From NCBI GenBank assembly GCA_013306675.1, contig JABLUY010000009.1:62001-126000 (forward strand): 64,000 bases of DNA. Reading direction: 5' to 3'. The notes under the pieces are model-generated. The model was not told where the DNA came from. It did no database searches and saw only the letters and a list, made by a program, of their open reading frames with translations. This DNA comes from Thraustochytrium sp. TN22. Taxonomy: Eukaryota > Sar > Bigyra > Thraustochytrida > Thraustochytriidae. Shown piece after piece: positions 27,162 to 38,446 of the stretch. Positions within the stretch are counted from its first letter, which is position 1. Every line of letters starts with the position of its first letter. The translations under genes were made by a program, and so were the position numbers.

Positions 27162-30100
27162 TTATGCCACTCCAACCCAGCGCGTACACCGCCGTGCTAT
27201 TTAAATCTTCAACTCCGATGTCTTACTGTCTTCGACGATGAAAGCCTACTGTCTTCGACGATGAAAGCCGCCTTGGATGAAAGCCATTGGAAAAGAACGA
27301 TCGCCTCGAGCCACAAGCTCGAACTTGGAGTCTTACGAGAGTTATGGGTAGGAGAGATGCTTGGTGGCGTTCTAACAAACGAGAAAGAGCCCCGCCCCTC
27401 GTCCACCGAGGTGGAACGAGAGGTCGGGGCGAGAAAAGGTTGTGGCTGAGCGAACGCTGCTGCTCGTCGCTCTACTGCTTCTCGCTTGCTATGATCCTCG
27501 CTCTCCGGCGATTCAGATCTGCTCGCGGTCTGGCATTGCTCGCTCGGCGAGCTGGCTGCGGCGTCTTGGACTCCGCGCGATGCGTTGATCTTGAACTCTT
27601 GTCCCAGATCCAGGCTGTCAAACATTTGGTCGTTGACTACCAGGATCCCGCGCTGCAGCTGTTGGTCTCGCTCCGCCCGCGCCGGTCGAGGTCGTCTAAG
27701 AACTTACCGATGTGTGTGACCTCAGCGCGAGCGTGCTTACAACAGACTGCCGGCGGGCCTCATCTCGACCGTGGGCTCTTGGCCCTTGTCGATGTGATTG
27801 ACTAGCTGCCATCCTCCCAATAGAGTCAGAAGCTTAGCAGACAGCATGATGTGTGAGCAGAGATCTTCGAGGAGTCATGAGCTCGCGAGCAAACCGTCCG
27901 GCAGCCAAAAGCGTTGTTGAAAAAGCGCGAATCGCCCGTTGGAAAAGCGCGAATCGCCCGTCAACCTGAGGCGCAACGAGAGATCCGCGTGGCAGCGCGG
28001 ACTCGCGATCGAGAATTCAGCGCCAATAGCTTGAGACCGCGACTTGCCCTGCAGCACCAAAGGACAGCTGAAACACTTGCCGGAAAGCACTCTCTGCCAA
28101 CCAGCGCTCTTGATGAGTCTCCAGCTCAAGACCGTAGCTCGCCAGAAGCGCAACTCTGACGGCTTCTCCTGGAGCAGGACCTCGCTCTGGATCTGCCGAC
28201 GAACTGTTTGACACAGGGAGAGGAAGCTACGACTCCGGCAAGCAGCAAATCAAGAGCTTCCCGTGAGCCAAGATCTCGGCACTGCGACTCGTTCGGCAGC
28301 AAAGAGTGACATCGTTCTTCATAAGGTTCTGCAACAGTTCATTCCCAGCGTCGCGTAGCTCTACAGCATCGCCTTTCATGCACCAACCCTCTCCACATGT
28401 CCCCGTTCGCCACTTGTCTCCTTTTTAGTCGTGGTACCAGGGTAGCAATTTGCAGTCAGGCTTTTAGGCAGCTGTGTTCTCCGGGCCAGGTCCAAGCGCG
28501 CAACGTCGCGATGGCTGACTCTCGCTTCACGACTCGCATTACGACTGGCAAGCTCTGTTGAGCTTGTCAGTCTCGCGTTTGTAAATATCCACGGTGCGGA
28601 CCCTGGAGGCCACGGGAGCACTACAGTGTCGTCAAGTTCCCATGTTGGGCTCGATGTGCGCTTTCTGGTTCGCTTTTGAACCCTCACACGCTGTGCCGGG
28701 CTCGCATGGGCGCGCCTGCCAAGGCCTGTGGGCGGCCCGGGGCCACCGCGCGCCCGGCGGGCCCGGCGGGCCGCCGTTTTTCTCGCGGTCAGGCTCGAAC
28801 CCTGCAGGTGGGGCGCCACGCGGTCCACCTCCGCTGCATCACGTTTGCCGACTGTGCCGACAGCGCACTTCGCACTGGCAGGCTTGCACTGGTGAGCAGC
28901 GGAGCCCCCTTGGCCAAGCACGCCACAGGCTGGCAAGCAAGGCCAAGCAAGCACACACGCGACGCGTGAGCGCTGCTCTGCACAAGAGCAGGCCCTCCGA
29001 CTCTCCGAGTCGCGCGAGCTCGCGCCACTGCAGCACCTGCCTCCCTTACAGTTAGGCTGCAGTGTCTGCACACCACACAGCTGAGCCACTGGCATGCTTG
29101 CCACTGGAGCGGACCCTGACCAAGAGCAAGGCGTCTCTTCACTGCACTGGCAGTCTTGGCGATGGCAGGCAGCTGAGGGCAGTCAGCTGCCAGCCCCCCG
29201 TGCTCGGCGTCGGGAGGCGTGCGGGACGGTGCGACCCCTGGCTGACCAGCATTCAAGTTCCTCACTGCCACTGCACCTCGCCTCCGAGTCCGAGTCGCCT
29301 CGTGAGGCGTGCAGTGGCGGGCGCGCGAGTTGCAAAGAACGAAGCTCGCGCGCGGCGAACCTTGATCCGTCCGGACTCGGAGCGGATGCGGAGTCGCATT
29401 CGGCCGCGTCGCTCGCCAAGCTTGAGCTCCGGAGTCCGGACCAGACTTTGCTCGCGTAGCAAGGCCGGCCTTGGCGCTCGGCGCTCGTTCGCCTGCCCGC
29501 CGGCCGGCCAGGCGCTGCACCCGCCGCTCGCAGCTCGCAGGCGCCATCGCGGCGTTGCGTGCGCCGGTGCGAAAGCCCGCGCTGCGCTGCGCAGGTCCGG
29601 GCACCAGTCCGGCGCAGCCAGCGGCGCCGCTGAAGCGCTGCTCGAGCCCGAGCTCTCCGCGGCCTCCGCCGTCGCCTCCGCGGCCTCAACCTTCCCGGCC
29701 TCAACCTCCGAGTCCTTGCCGTTGCCCTTGTCCCGCCTGCGCTCCCGCCCGCCCCCGGCGCACGCGCCGCCGGCCCAGACTCGGCGCCAGACACGAGCAT
29801 TGTACCATCCATGCCGCCCTTGTCCGAGCCTGGCCATGGCCTCAGGCTCAATGCCAGCAGGCCGGCGCGTCCGGCCGGGGCCTGACAGCGCGAGGCTGGA
29901 CGCCGGACGGGCACGCCGGCGTGCTCCGAGCGAGCCTGAGCGAGCCCGGGCGAGCACGAGGGCGAGCGAGCTCGGCTCGCCGACGGGCGTATCCTGGGAG
30001 CTTGTCTCTGCTCTTGGTAAATTAGCCGGGTAGTAAGCAAGTACCCTCAGATCATCTCATCCAAGTTGCGTTGTCTGTGATATTTCTTTCCTGGACGCTG

Positions 30101-31219
30101 CCGCCAGCGCTCGGCGACAACGCTGCTCCTTGGCCACCGGCGCAATCATGCTCGCAAGCCTTGCGGAGGCGGGCGAACCAGAACACGCCACGCCACGCCG
30201 ACGACTCCTCGCACGCCCAGCCTGCAACGCGCGTGGCCGCCGGCCGGTGAGCCAGCTGAGCTAGCTAACTAACTACCTTCTCCGCCGTGACGCCGTCTGC
30301 CGCCTCCTCCTCTGCCGTATGCCACAACCTGCGGCTGATCCTACGATCGTGGTCCACGCCACGGCGTCACGGCCGCCGCTCCGGGTCCGAGCCGCCTTCG
30401 CGCTCGGTCGCCGCCGGCTGGCCGGAGTCTCGTCTCGTCTCGTCTCGTCTCGCGCGGGCCCCGCACAGGCTCGGGCGCACGGGCCATAGCAGCATCAATC
30501 AGCACAGCTGATCACAGAGGCCACGCGCGCCAGGGGACAGCGGCGCGTGGGCGGCGGCACTGCCATCCTCCGGCCCAAGCACGGCGCGTTATAGGCTTGT
30601 CTTGCTGGCTTGAACCTACGTGCGACGGGTGGCGGGCGGGGTCTGCAGCGCCACGGAGGGACTGACCGCGAGCGCGACCCGGGACCAGTCCAGGATGCTG
30701 CTGCTGCCTCGTGGAAGGAAGATCTGATCTGATCTGATCTGGTCTAGTCGATCGATCGGTCGGTCTCCGCGGGACTTGTGAGTCTCTGGCAGCCGGAGCG
30801 CAGCGGCGGAGCGCGGCGGAGAGCTGGCCAGCGGCCGCCGGTCTGCTTCCGACGCGCAGCGCAGATCGGCCAGCCCGAGGCAGCGGCAGCGGCGAAGGCG
30901 AGAGCCTGCCTGCCTGCCTGGCGGAGGGGCGGCGCGACGCCGTCACTGGGGCCCGGACCCGAGCGGGACGGAGAGAGAGCGTCCCGAGCGGCTGCGTGCT
31001 GTGGAGAGCGAGGCGGTTCTCGCGCGCGCGGGGAGGTCGAGCCTGGGGGGCTCGAGTCGGACTCGGAGCGCAGCGCGGCCTGGTGGCAGCAGGCTCGGAG
31101 CGCGCAGCGGCGCGGCCAGCAAACGTGCAACGCGGACGCGAACTGAATAAGCAACCTGAGCGAAGAGGGCTCGCGCGGTTTGTGCCTTTCGCGCGAGGCG
31201 CGCGCCGCACGCAAGCAAG
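27162..31219. other. intergenic between transporters 1 and 2
   Basis: Four kb without a gene I can support. Just after transporter 1 a 23-bp unit is repeated twice (27224-27246, 27247-27269). A 22-bp unit containing AAAGCGCGAATCGCCCG is repeated at 27918-27961. The block 27170-28450 has lower GC, and a minus-strand frame (27209-27625, 138 codons) has a Ser/Glu-rich composition, but I see no family and call no gene. 28950-31200 is GC-rich with scattered short repeats, including GTCTC (30427-30453) and GATCT (30721-30741). Confidence 0.45.
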
Positions 31220-33517
31220 ATGCTGGGCGACAATGAGCAGCAGCAGCAGCAGCAGCAGCGAGACTTTTCGCAGCAGGAGGAAGATGCCAAGGGCGTCTCG
31301 ATGCAGGACCTGTCGCCGAACGAGCAGCCCTCTTCGGCGCCCAGCTCGGGCAGCAAGCGCTCGCCGGTCAAGAACGACGGCACGCTGTCCAAGTCCGTGG
31401 TGCAAGACTTCCGCCGGCAGCAGCTGCAGGTGACGCTGGTGACCTTCGCCGTGCTGACGGCCGCGGCCTCGTACGTGCTGATGCTCTTCATCGCCATGCC
31501 GCTGTCCATCCACCTCATCATCAACCAAACCCGGAAGGGCTGCGACCCGGAGGTGCAGGATGACTGCTTCGCGCCCACAGACGAGTCCCAGACGATGCTT
31601 ACGCTCACCCTCTCGCTGCTTCGCACCATGACCTTCCTCATGGGCTCGCTCATCGGCGTGCTCAGCGACCGCTGGGGCCGCCGCCCGATGCTCGTCGGCG
31701 CGCTCTTCGGCTATGCCACCACGGGCGCGCTCTTCCTCATCGGCTGGAACACGCAGCGCATCGGCCTCTTCATCTTCGGCGGCATGATCCTCGGCGCCTC
31801 CTCGCCCGTCACTCCGCACGGCGTAGCCTACGTGGCCGACGTTTCGCGCCCGGACCGCCTCGCGCAGAACATGGGCATCCTGCAGGGCTTTGGCTACTTT
31901 CTGGGCCTGCTCTCGGGCGCGGTCATCAGCCTGGCCATTAGTGAGGCGACCCGAGGCAAGGCGGACGAGGACGACGAGGGCTCTGCTCTTGACCCATACA
32001 ACAAGCTCTTTAACACGTCCTACGCCGTCGGCCTTTGCTTCGCGGGCACCGTCGCCATCACCATGCTCTTCTTCCTGCCCGAGTCGCTGCACAAGGACGA
32101 GCGCACGCGTCAGATTGACATTCGCAAGGCCAACCCCTTTGGCTTCCTTGCGCTCATCACGCGCAACAAGTACCTGCTCTGCCTCTGGATCAGTGCCGGC
32201 TTCGCCTGGTGCGCGGTGGGCGCCGGCGAGGCCGTCACGGGTGGCTGGTGGCTGCGCCGCTACACGCAGAGCCAAACCAGCCGCTTCATCATCTTCATCG
32301 TCATGATCTGGCTCGGCTCGGCCTTTGGCGCCGCCCTCTGCACGCCCATCTTCCAGAAGCTCCTCGGCCTCAAGAAGGCCATCCATCTCACCATGGTCCT
32401 CACCATGGCCGTCGGCTTTGCCTTTGCCTTTGCGCCTACCGTGCAGCTCTCCTACATTGCGGTCGGCGTCTCGCTGCTCGCCGCGCCGGTCGTCCCGTTG
32501 CAGTACTCGCTCATGATGGGTCAGGTCTCGGCGCGCGAGAAGGGCGCGCTCGCCGGCGCTGTGCGCTCCTCGGAGGCCTTTTGCAAGCTCATCGGCATCG
32601 TCACCTTCGGCAACCTCTTCGCGCTCTACATCGCGCCCTTCACGCCGGAGGTTGACTGCGTACCGCTTGAGTACAGCTCCGCCAACCCGGTCAACACCTG
32701 CGACTGCGGCGTCGCCACTTGCCCCACCTACGACATCAACAACTCCTCAGGTCGTGTCCTCGATGCCTCCTGGCCCTTTTACTACGAGGCCGCCAAGTGC
32801 ACACTTGGCGAGCTCAGCGCCGCCTGGAAGGGCAAGCCGTCCGCGCACGTGCCATTCAACAGCCCGGAGCCCAACCCGATCGTTCCCCAGAGCTTCGTCG
32901 ATGAGGGCCTAGTCTCTCGCGGCGAGTCCTGCACAGGCGGTGGCGGCCTCGACGACTACACCGTCGGCGAGGTCGAGCGCGAGTGGTGCATCAGTGTGCC
33001 GAGACTTGCGCCCACCGCAGGCGAGGCCGTCGCCACCAAGTACAACCAGGACTTCGGCTGCCCCGGCTTTGACTTCTCCGAGTACGACGCCGATGTCCAG
33101 CTTTACGCCAACATCGAAGCCTGCCAGGCCGACATCAACAGTGCAGACTGCAACGCCACGCTCTTTGCTGAGACCAACGGTAACTCGGACGCCTTCAACT
33201 ACGACGCCGAGGACTTTGAGACCTTTGCCGGCGTCTACGCCAACATCACCAACGATGAGGACGCCGCCTGCCCCGTTTTTGGCACCACCGAGCTCAACCT
33301 CTGCTGGTATGGTGTCATTGGCAGCTTCCCCGGCCTCTTCCCGTTCCTCATCCTCACTGGCCTTGGTGGCCTCTCCTACCTCTGGTTCATTATCGCGGAG
33401 ACCTTCTTCCGCGCCGACGACCGCGAGTTCTGGCTTCACATCAAGGTCGACGAGAACGCCGCCGCCGCCACCAAGGAGAACACCGACAGCGAGGCCACCG
33501 TCCGCCCCACTGTTTGA
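31220..33517 (+). CDS. MFS transporter 2 (subfamily A)
   Basis: 765 residues, no intron, start in CAAGCAAGATG context. The N-terminal cytosolic tail (about 70 residues) includes a Gln run encoded by a CAG repeat (31234-31257) and the conserved DGTLSKSVVQDF before TM1. Motif A reads GSLIGVLSDRWGRRPML; the loop after TM4 is VADVSRPDR; the central loop has LPESLHKDE and IRKANPFGF. The Cys-rich luminal or extracellular loop runs about 474-705 with CDCGVATCPTYD, a GCPGFDF motif and several sequons; TM12 is about 706-734. The C-terminus ends ATVRPTV. It shares with copies 1, 7 and 8 the signature CDPEVQDDCFAPTDESQ after TM1. Confidence 0.95.
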   Translation: MLGDNEQQQQQQQRDFSQQEEDAKGVSMQDLSPNEQPSSAPSSGSKRSPVKNDGTLSKSVVQDFRRQQLQVTLVTFAVLTAAASYVLMLFIAMPLSIHLIINQTRKGCDPEVQDDCFAPTDESQTMLTLTLSLLRTMTFLMGSLIGVLSDRWGRRPMLVGALFGYATTGALFLIGWNTQRIGLFIFGGMILGASSPVTPHGVAYVADVSRPDRLAQNMGILQGFGYFLGLLSGAVISLAISEATRGKADEDDEGSALDPYNKLFNTSYAVGLCFAGTVAITMLFFLPESLHKDERTRQIDIRKANPFGFLALITRNKYLLCLWISAGFAWCAVGAGEAVTGGWWLRRYTQSQTSRFIIFIVMIWLGSAFGAALCTPIFQKLLGLKKAIHLTMVLTMAVGFAFAFAPTVQLSYIAVGVSLLAAPVVPLQYSLMMGQVSAREKGALAGAVRSSEAFCKLIGIVTFGNLFALYIAPFTPEVDCVPLEYSSANPVNTCDCGVATCPTYDINNSSGRVLDASWPFYYEAAKCTLGELSAAWKGKPSAHVPFNSPEPNPIVPQSFVDEGLVSRGESCTGGGGLDDYTVGEVEREWCISVPRLAPTAGEAVATKYNQDFGCPGFDFSEYDADVQLYANIEACQADINSADCNATLFAETNGNSDAFNYDAEDFETFAGVYANITNDEDAACPVFGTTELNLCWYGVIGSFPGLFPFLILTGLGGLSYLWFIIAETFFRADDREFWLHIKVDENAAAATKENTDSEATVRPTV

Positions 33518-33775
33518 TCGAAGCATCTCGGGTCATTCGATTCTCAAACAAACAAATTTTCACGCCATGATACGCTCTCTTTCGTTCCCCTTTACTTCCC
33601 ATGCCGCTGACGGACTTCCATGAACGCGCCGAAGCGCGCAGACGAAGTGTGAGCGGCACGTGTGGGGAGATGCACAATCTAGCCCAGCCGACCCAGCCGG
33701 TTCGCAGTCGCAGCACGTGCGCATCCGGCTGGCTCACGGCTCAGCGGACTGGCGGTTTTGTGGAAAGGGGTGCAG

Positions 33776-33832
33776 CGGGGCGAGGGGGAAGTGGGGGGGG
33801 GGGAGAGGGGGGGAAGAGGGGGAAAAAGTCTG
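33776..33832 (+). other. G-quadruplex-prone G-run block
   Basis: At least five runs of four or more G (including one of about ten) within 60 bp on the plus strand, 260 bp downstream of the transporter 2 stop codon. Confidence 0.6.
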
Positions 33833-36029
33833 GGGCGCGGCGCGCCCTGGCAGCCCACGTACGCGTTAGAGGGCAGGTGCGAGGACGGCGTGCGTCGTCA
33901 CCAAGTCAACTTTCTGACGCGCTTTGGCAAGCAATGATAAATGCTAACTGGACACGACACGAGTTGCGCGAGAGCATGACGAGCACAGCAGTGAGCGACA
34001 AGCAAGAAGACAAAGAAGTGACATTAGCGAGGCGGTGGGATTGACAACGCTGTCAGAGACCGTGCAAGCTGGCTGATCGTCACGGTGGCAATTCTGACAC
34101 GAGCAAGCACGCGAGCACCGCGCACACCAGCTCGTAAACCACGCGCCGGCATGAGCTGCAGACGAGCATATAAGCCCGACACAAGCTTGTTGGCCGCGCA
34201 CAAGCTCGAGCAGGCACTCCAAGCTGAGCAATCGCACCGACTTGAGCAACCTTGCTGACTAGAGCAGCCACACCAGCTCAAGATGACAACGGCCCAGCAG
34301 CTTATGCAGATATACAGACGTTTGTGCAGCTAAACTGAGTCGAAGTGCTGCATCCGCTCGAGCAGAGACACAAGGAGACGCAGCTGCCCCAACTCATGCA
34401 GCTGCTCATGCTCGTACAACCCAAGCTCGCAACGCCGCAGAATAGCTTGAAAAATCAGAACTCCTCGAGTCGCGACACGAGCACGAGCGCTTGCGCCTGC
34501 ATGAGCTCGTCACACGAGCGCTAGCTGAAGTGCTCGTGCAACCTGTTCTTGGTCGTATAGCTGCACCTTTGCACGGGCTCACCCAGCCGCCGAACCAGGT
34601 CATGCAGCCGCGCAAGCTCGTGCGCACACAGCTCGAATAATCGGCTTGGCTCTCCTCTTCTTCCTTTGCAGGTCAGACACATTCGCGTTCACTCGCAAGC
34701 AAGCGAGGCTGCCGCCCGCCCCTCATCATGCAAGATTGGCTATTGCATGCGAAACTGCAGCAAGCAGCCTCACCGGCAGCAGCCACGACAGCCAGCTATG
34801 GGCTCGGGCAAGCCGCCGCACCCACCAGCCACACTGCAACTGCGCCACTTCATGCTGTGAGAGCCGCAGCCTGGCAGAGTCATTACATCGGCTTACGCAG
34901 GGACTCACGCGGTGACCGTGACACAGTCACGTTCTCGAGCTCGCCACCCCCTTCGTGCGATCCGTGGACCAGCCTCAAACGGGCGTCAGCAAGCGAGCGA
35001 GGCTGCCGACGCAGCGTGGGCTGCTGCGTATGACACTGCAGCTCGCAGCGGGTCCGCACTTCGACTGTCGTTCGCCGTCGCCCCGTCTGCGCCACACCTC
35101 CACGGACCAGGCGGCCAGCACCAGTCCACCAGCCGGGCCAAGGCCGGCAGGCGATCAAAGGACCGGCGGCGGCTTCGGAGGCTCTGAAGCAACGCGCGCA
35201 GCACGCGCGCAGCTCGCTTGCGCGCCGCGCAGGCGCCGCGTGGACGGCGCGGCGGCTCGAATTGCAGGGACATATGGCAGCTGTCCCCATGCTGTCCCGC
35301 ACCAAAGAAGCGCAGTGCTCATGGCTTGCGGAGGGCGCTTGTCGTCGCACGCCAGTGCACCGCTGCTCCCAGTAGTAGCTTGCAAAGCCCTGTTGCAGTT
35401 GGTAGGGTCGAAGACGCGGAGGAAGCGCGCGTGGCAGAACGGTGCCCCCCCCCCTTGGCATGGAGAGGCTGGGATCGGCCGCACAGAGCTGCGCGACAAT
35501 GCGGGTTGTGTCACTCGCCTGGCGTTCGCCAGTCGACAGGTCGGCGCTGGGGCGGCGCTACATCCTCCTAGAAGTTCCTAACGAGGCACTAAGGCACGCA
35601 GTACTCTGCAAAGCTGACCAGCGCACACAGAGTGTCCGCAGCCTTTTACTATAGTGTGCAAGCCGGTAGCGCGCTGAGAAGACTTCGGAGGGAGCTGATT
35701 CAACGCCGCCAAAAACTGTTTTCGGCTCCGCTTGGCTTCGATTTGCGCCCAGGCTCCAGCTTCGGCTTTGGCTTCGGCTGTCGTTGATGCACGCAGAGGT
35801 ATCCGGGAGCATGGAGCGAAGCGCCACGTGGTGGCGGCGCGGAGATGCCGAGGCAAAAGTCGTCGAGCCGACCGACTGTATGGCGAAGGTTGCGATCCAG
35901 CTCCCCCCCTCCTACCGCTTGCGCAAGGCCGTGTCGTGCCGATCAAAGGCTAAGCTTTGTCCTAACTAATAAGCTTTCGCCTCGCCGTTCCATAGCTCGC
36001 TCATCATCTTTCCGGCCAAGGTGGATGTG

Positions 36030-36108
36030 AAGCGAAGCGGGGAGCGCATCCACAACCGAATTGCAAGCGAAGCGGGGAGCGCATCCAAAACCGAATTGCA
36101 AGCGAAGG
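36030..36108. repeat. 35-bp direct repeat upstream of transporter 3
   Basis: Two full units (36030-36064 and 36065-36099) that differ at one base, plus a partial third, containing AGCGAAGCGGGGAGCGCATC. They would lie in the promoter or 5' UTR. Confidence 0.9.
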
Positions 36109-36145
36109 AGGAACTGAAATCGTTGCAAAGAGGGGCGAAGGCAAG

Positions 36146-38446
36146 ATGCTGGGCGATGAGAACCATGCGACCAGCATGAAGATGGATGACCTGGAGAGCT
36201 CGCCGGCGTCGACGAGCTCGAGCTCGGGCAACGTGGACCCGACGGCGAGTATGAATGAGGAGAAGAAGAAGACGCGCAAGGGCCTCAACGCCAAGAGCGA
36301 TGGCACGCTGTCCAAGTCCGTGGTGGAGGACTACCGCGCGAACCAGTTTCGGCTGGCCTTTGTAACCTTTGCCGTGTTCACCTCGGCGGCGGCGTATGTC
36401 TTGATGCTCTTCATCGCCATGCCTCTCTCGATCCACATCCTCATCAACACGGAGCGCAAGGGCTGCGACCCGCAGGTGGACAATGACTGCTTCGCAGCGA
36501 CGGATGAGTCCCAGAGCTACCTGACCATGGTGCTGACGCTGCTGCGCAGCATGAGTTTCCTCATGGGTTCCCTGGTGGGCGTGCTGAGCGACCGCTTCGG
36601 CCGCCGCCCGCTGCTCATCTTGGCGCTCCTGGGTTATGGTTCGACTGGGCTGGTCTTCCTCATCGGCTGGCAGGCCAGGGTGGTGGCGCTCTACGTGGTG
36701 GGCGGCATGCTGCTTGGCTCGTCGTCGCCCATCACGGCGCACGGCGTTGCTTACGTCTCGGACATGTCGCGGCCGGACCGGCTGGCGAGCAACATGGGCA
36801 TCCTTCAGGGCTTCGGCTACTTCGTGGGCCTCCTCACGGGCGCAGTGATGAGTCTGGCCATCAGCGAGGCGACCAATGGCTCGATCGACACGAGCGACCC
36901 GAACCGGGACGCGATGGAGCCGTACAACCAGCTGTTCAACATCTCGTACAGCGTGGGCTTTGCATTCGCGGCAAGCGTGGCGCTGCTGGTGTTCTTCTTC
37001 CTGCCTGACTCGCTGCACAAGGAGGACCGCCTGCAGAAGATGGACTGGAAGCGCGCCAACCCGTTTGGCTTCTTGCCGCTCATCGCGCGCAACCGGTACC
37101 TGAGTTGCTTGTGGGGCAGCGCTGCGTGCGGCTGGATTGGCGTGGGCGCGGGTGAGGCCGTGACGAGCGGCTGGTGGCTGCGCCGCTACACGCAGTCGGA
37201 CGTGAACGACTTCATCATCTTCACAGTGCTGCTGTGGCTGGCTTCGGCGCTTGGCGCGGCGCTCCTGACGCCCGTTCTGGTGAAGCTGCTTGGCATGAAG
37301 AAGGCCATCCACTTCACGTGCGTGGCGACCATCGCCGTGGGTCTTGCCTTTGCTTTCTCGACGGAGGTCAACGTGTCGTACTCTGCTGTTGCTATGTCTG
37401 CGCTGGCGTCTCCGGTGGTGCCCATGACGTACTCGGTCATCATGGGCCAAGTGTGGGCCAAGGAGAAGGGCGCCCTGGCGGGCGCGCTGCGCAGCTCTGA
37501 GGCGCTGTCCAAGATCGTCGGCATCACCCTCATGGGCAACATGTTTGCGCGCTACATTGCGACGACAACGCCGGACATCAGCTGCGTGCCACTCGACTAC
37601 AGCTCCTCGAACCGCGCCAACACCTGCGAGTGCGGCGTCAACACCTGCCCGACGTACGACGCTCTCAACGCCTCGGGCCGTGTTTTCGACTTGGACTGGC
37701 CCTTCTTCTACGAGCCGTCCACCTGCACGCTGGGCGACCTGTCCCCGATCTGGGAGGGCAAGCCCAGCTCGCATGTTCCCTTCGAGATCCCGCAGCCCAA
37801 CCCGATCGTGCCGCAGGCCTTTGTGGAGTCGGGCGCCGTGCCCCGCGACGACTCCTGCATGATGGGAGGCGGCAGCGTCCAGGGCGGCGACGTGCGCAAC
37901 TTGGACCGCATGTGGTGCATCTCGGAGGCGTCCACGAGCGCAGAGTGGAATGCCGAGTATGGCTGCCCGGGCTTCGACTTCCTCCTGGTGCGCGAGGACA
38001 TCGCGCTCCGCGAGAACACCGCCGCGTGCGAGGCCGACCTGGGCGCGACTGACTGCAATCAGACGCTCTTCACGCTCACCAGCGCTGACGCCGGCCTCTT
38101 CAACTACAACGAGGAGGAGTTCCCCACCATGCAGGAGATCTACAACAACGTCACGAGCGGCCTCGACGTGGCCTGCGCCGACTCCGGCACGGGCCGCATG
38201 AACCTCTGCTGGGGCAACGTGATCGGCGACTTCCCGGGCCTCTTCCCCTTCGTCTACTTCACCGTCATGGGCGTCTTGGGCTACATCTTCTTCATCGTCG
38301 CCGAGGTCTTCTTCATCAGCGACGACCGCGAGTACTGGCTCATGAAGGCTCCGCCCGCCGCCGCCGCCGCCGGGGCCGCCGCTGAGGCCACTGACGCGGA
38401 CGAGGCCTCGCCTTCCCGCGCCGCCGTCCAGCCCAACAACGCCTAA
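36146..38446 (+). CDS. MFS transporter 3 (subfamily B)
   Basis: 766 residues, no intron, start in GGCAAGATGCTGGGCGA context shared with other copies. The N-terminal tail carries TSMKMDDLESSPAS, diagnostic of subfamily B, and SDGTLSKSVVEDY before TM1. After TM1: GCDPQVDNDCFAATDESQ. Motif A is GSLVGVLSDRFGRRPLL; SPITAHGVAYVSDMSRPDR follows TM4; the central loop is LPDSLHKEDRLQKMDWKRAN. The Cys-rich loop runs about 475-695 (CECGVNTCPTYDA, EYGCPGFDF, LVREDIALREN) and TM12 about 696-724. The C-terminal tail is Ala-rich and ends AVQPNNA. It is most similar to copy 4, next to it. Substrate unknown. Confidence 0.95.
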   Translation: MLGDENHATSMKMDDLESSPASTSSSSGNVDPTASMNEEKKKTRKGLNAKSDGTLSKSVVEDYRANQFRLAFVTFAVFTSAAAYVLMLFIAMPLSIHILINTERKGCDPQVDNDCFAATDESQSYLTMVLTLLRSMSFLMGSLVGVLSDRFGRRPLLILALLGYGSTGLVFLIGWQARVVALYVVGGMLLGSSSPITAHGVAYVSDMSRPDRLASNMGILQGFGYFVGLLTGAVMSLAISEATNGSIDTSDPNRDAMEPYNQLFNISYSVGFAFAASVALLVFFFLPDSLHKEDRLQKMDWKRANPFGFLPLIARNRYLSCLWGSAACGWIGVGAGEAVTSGWWLRRYTQSDVNDFIIFTVLLWLASALGAALLTPVLVKLLGMKKAIHFTCVATIAVGLAFAFSTEVNVSYSAVAMSALASPVVPMTYSVIMGQVWAKEKGALAGALRSSEALSKIVGITLMGNMFARYIATTTPDISCVPLDYSSSNRANTCECGVNTCPTYDALNASGRVFDLDWPFFYEPSTCTLGDLSPIWEGKPSSHVPFEIPQPNPIVPQAFVESGAVPRDDSCMMGGGSVQGGDVRNLDRMWCISEASTSAEWNAEYGCPGFDFLLVREDIALRENTAACEADLGATDCNQTLFTLTSADAGLFNYNEEEFPTMQEIYNNVTSGLDVACADSGTGRMNLCWGNVIGDFPGLFPFVYFTVMGVLGYIFFIVAEVFFISDDREYWLMKAPPAAAAAGAAAEATDADEASPSRAAVQPNNA

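Larger units (their letters stand above)
33518..36145. other. intergenic between transporters 2 and 3
   Basis: No gene seen. Contains a G-run-rich block (33776-33832) able to form G-quadruplexes, a lower-GC stretch (33900-34640) rich in CAAGCTCGAGCA-like words, a C-run (35442-35453), and two full plus one partial 35-bp direct repeats (36030-36108) ending 37 bp before the transporter 3 ATG. Confidence 0.5.

Noticed and set aside
27209-27625. Minus-strand frame of 138 codons, Ser/Glu-rich
   Set aside because: Protein-like in parts, but it overlaps the 23-bp repeats just after transporter 1, has no recognisable motif and no clear upstream exon. Mentioned only under the intergenic entry.
28780-28815. 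GGTTCGAGCCT on the minus strand as a tRNA B box
   Set aside because: No acceptor, D or anticodon arm can be built around it.
29183-30040. Overlapping open frames on both strands in the transporter 1-2 spacer
   Set aside because: Very GC-rich DNA gives open frames by chance; all are Arg/Ala/Pro-rich and none is conserved between spacers.
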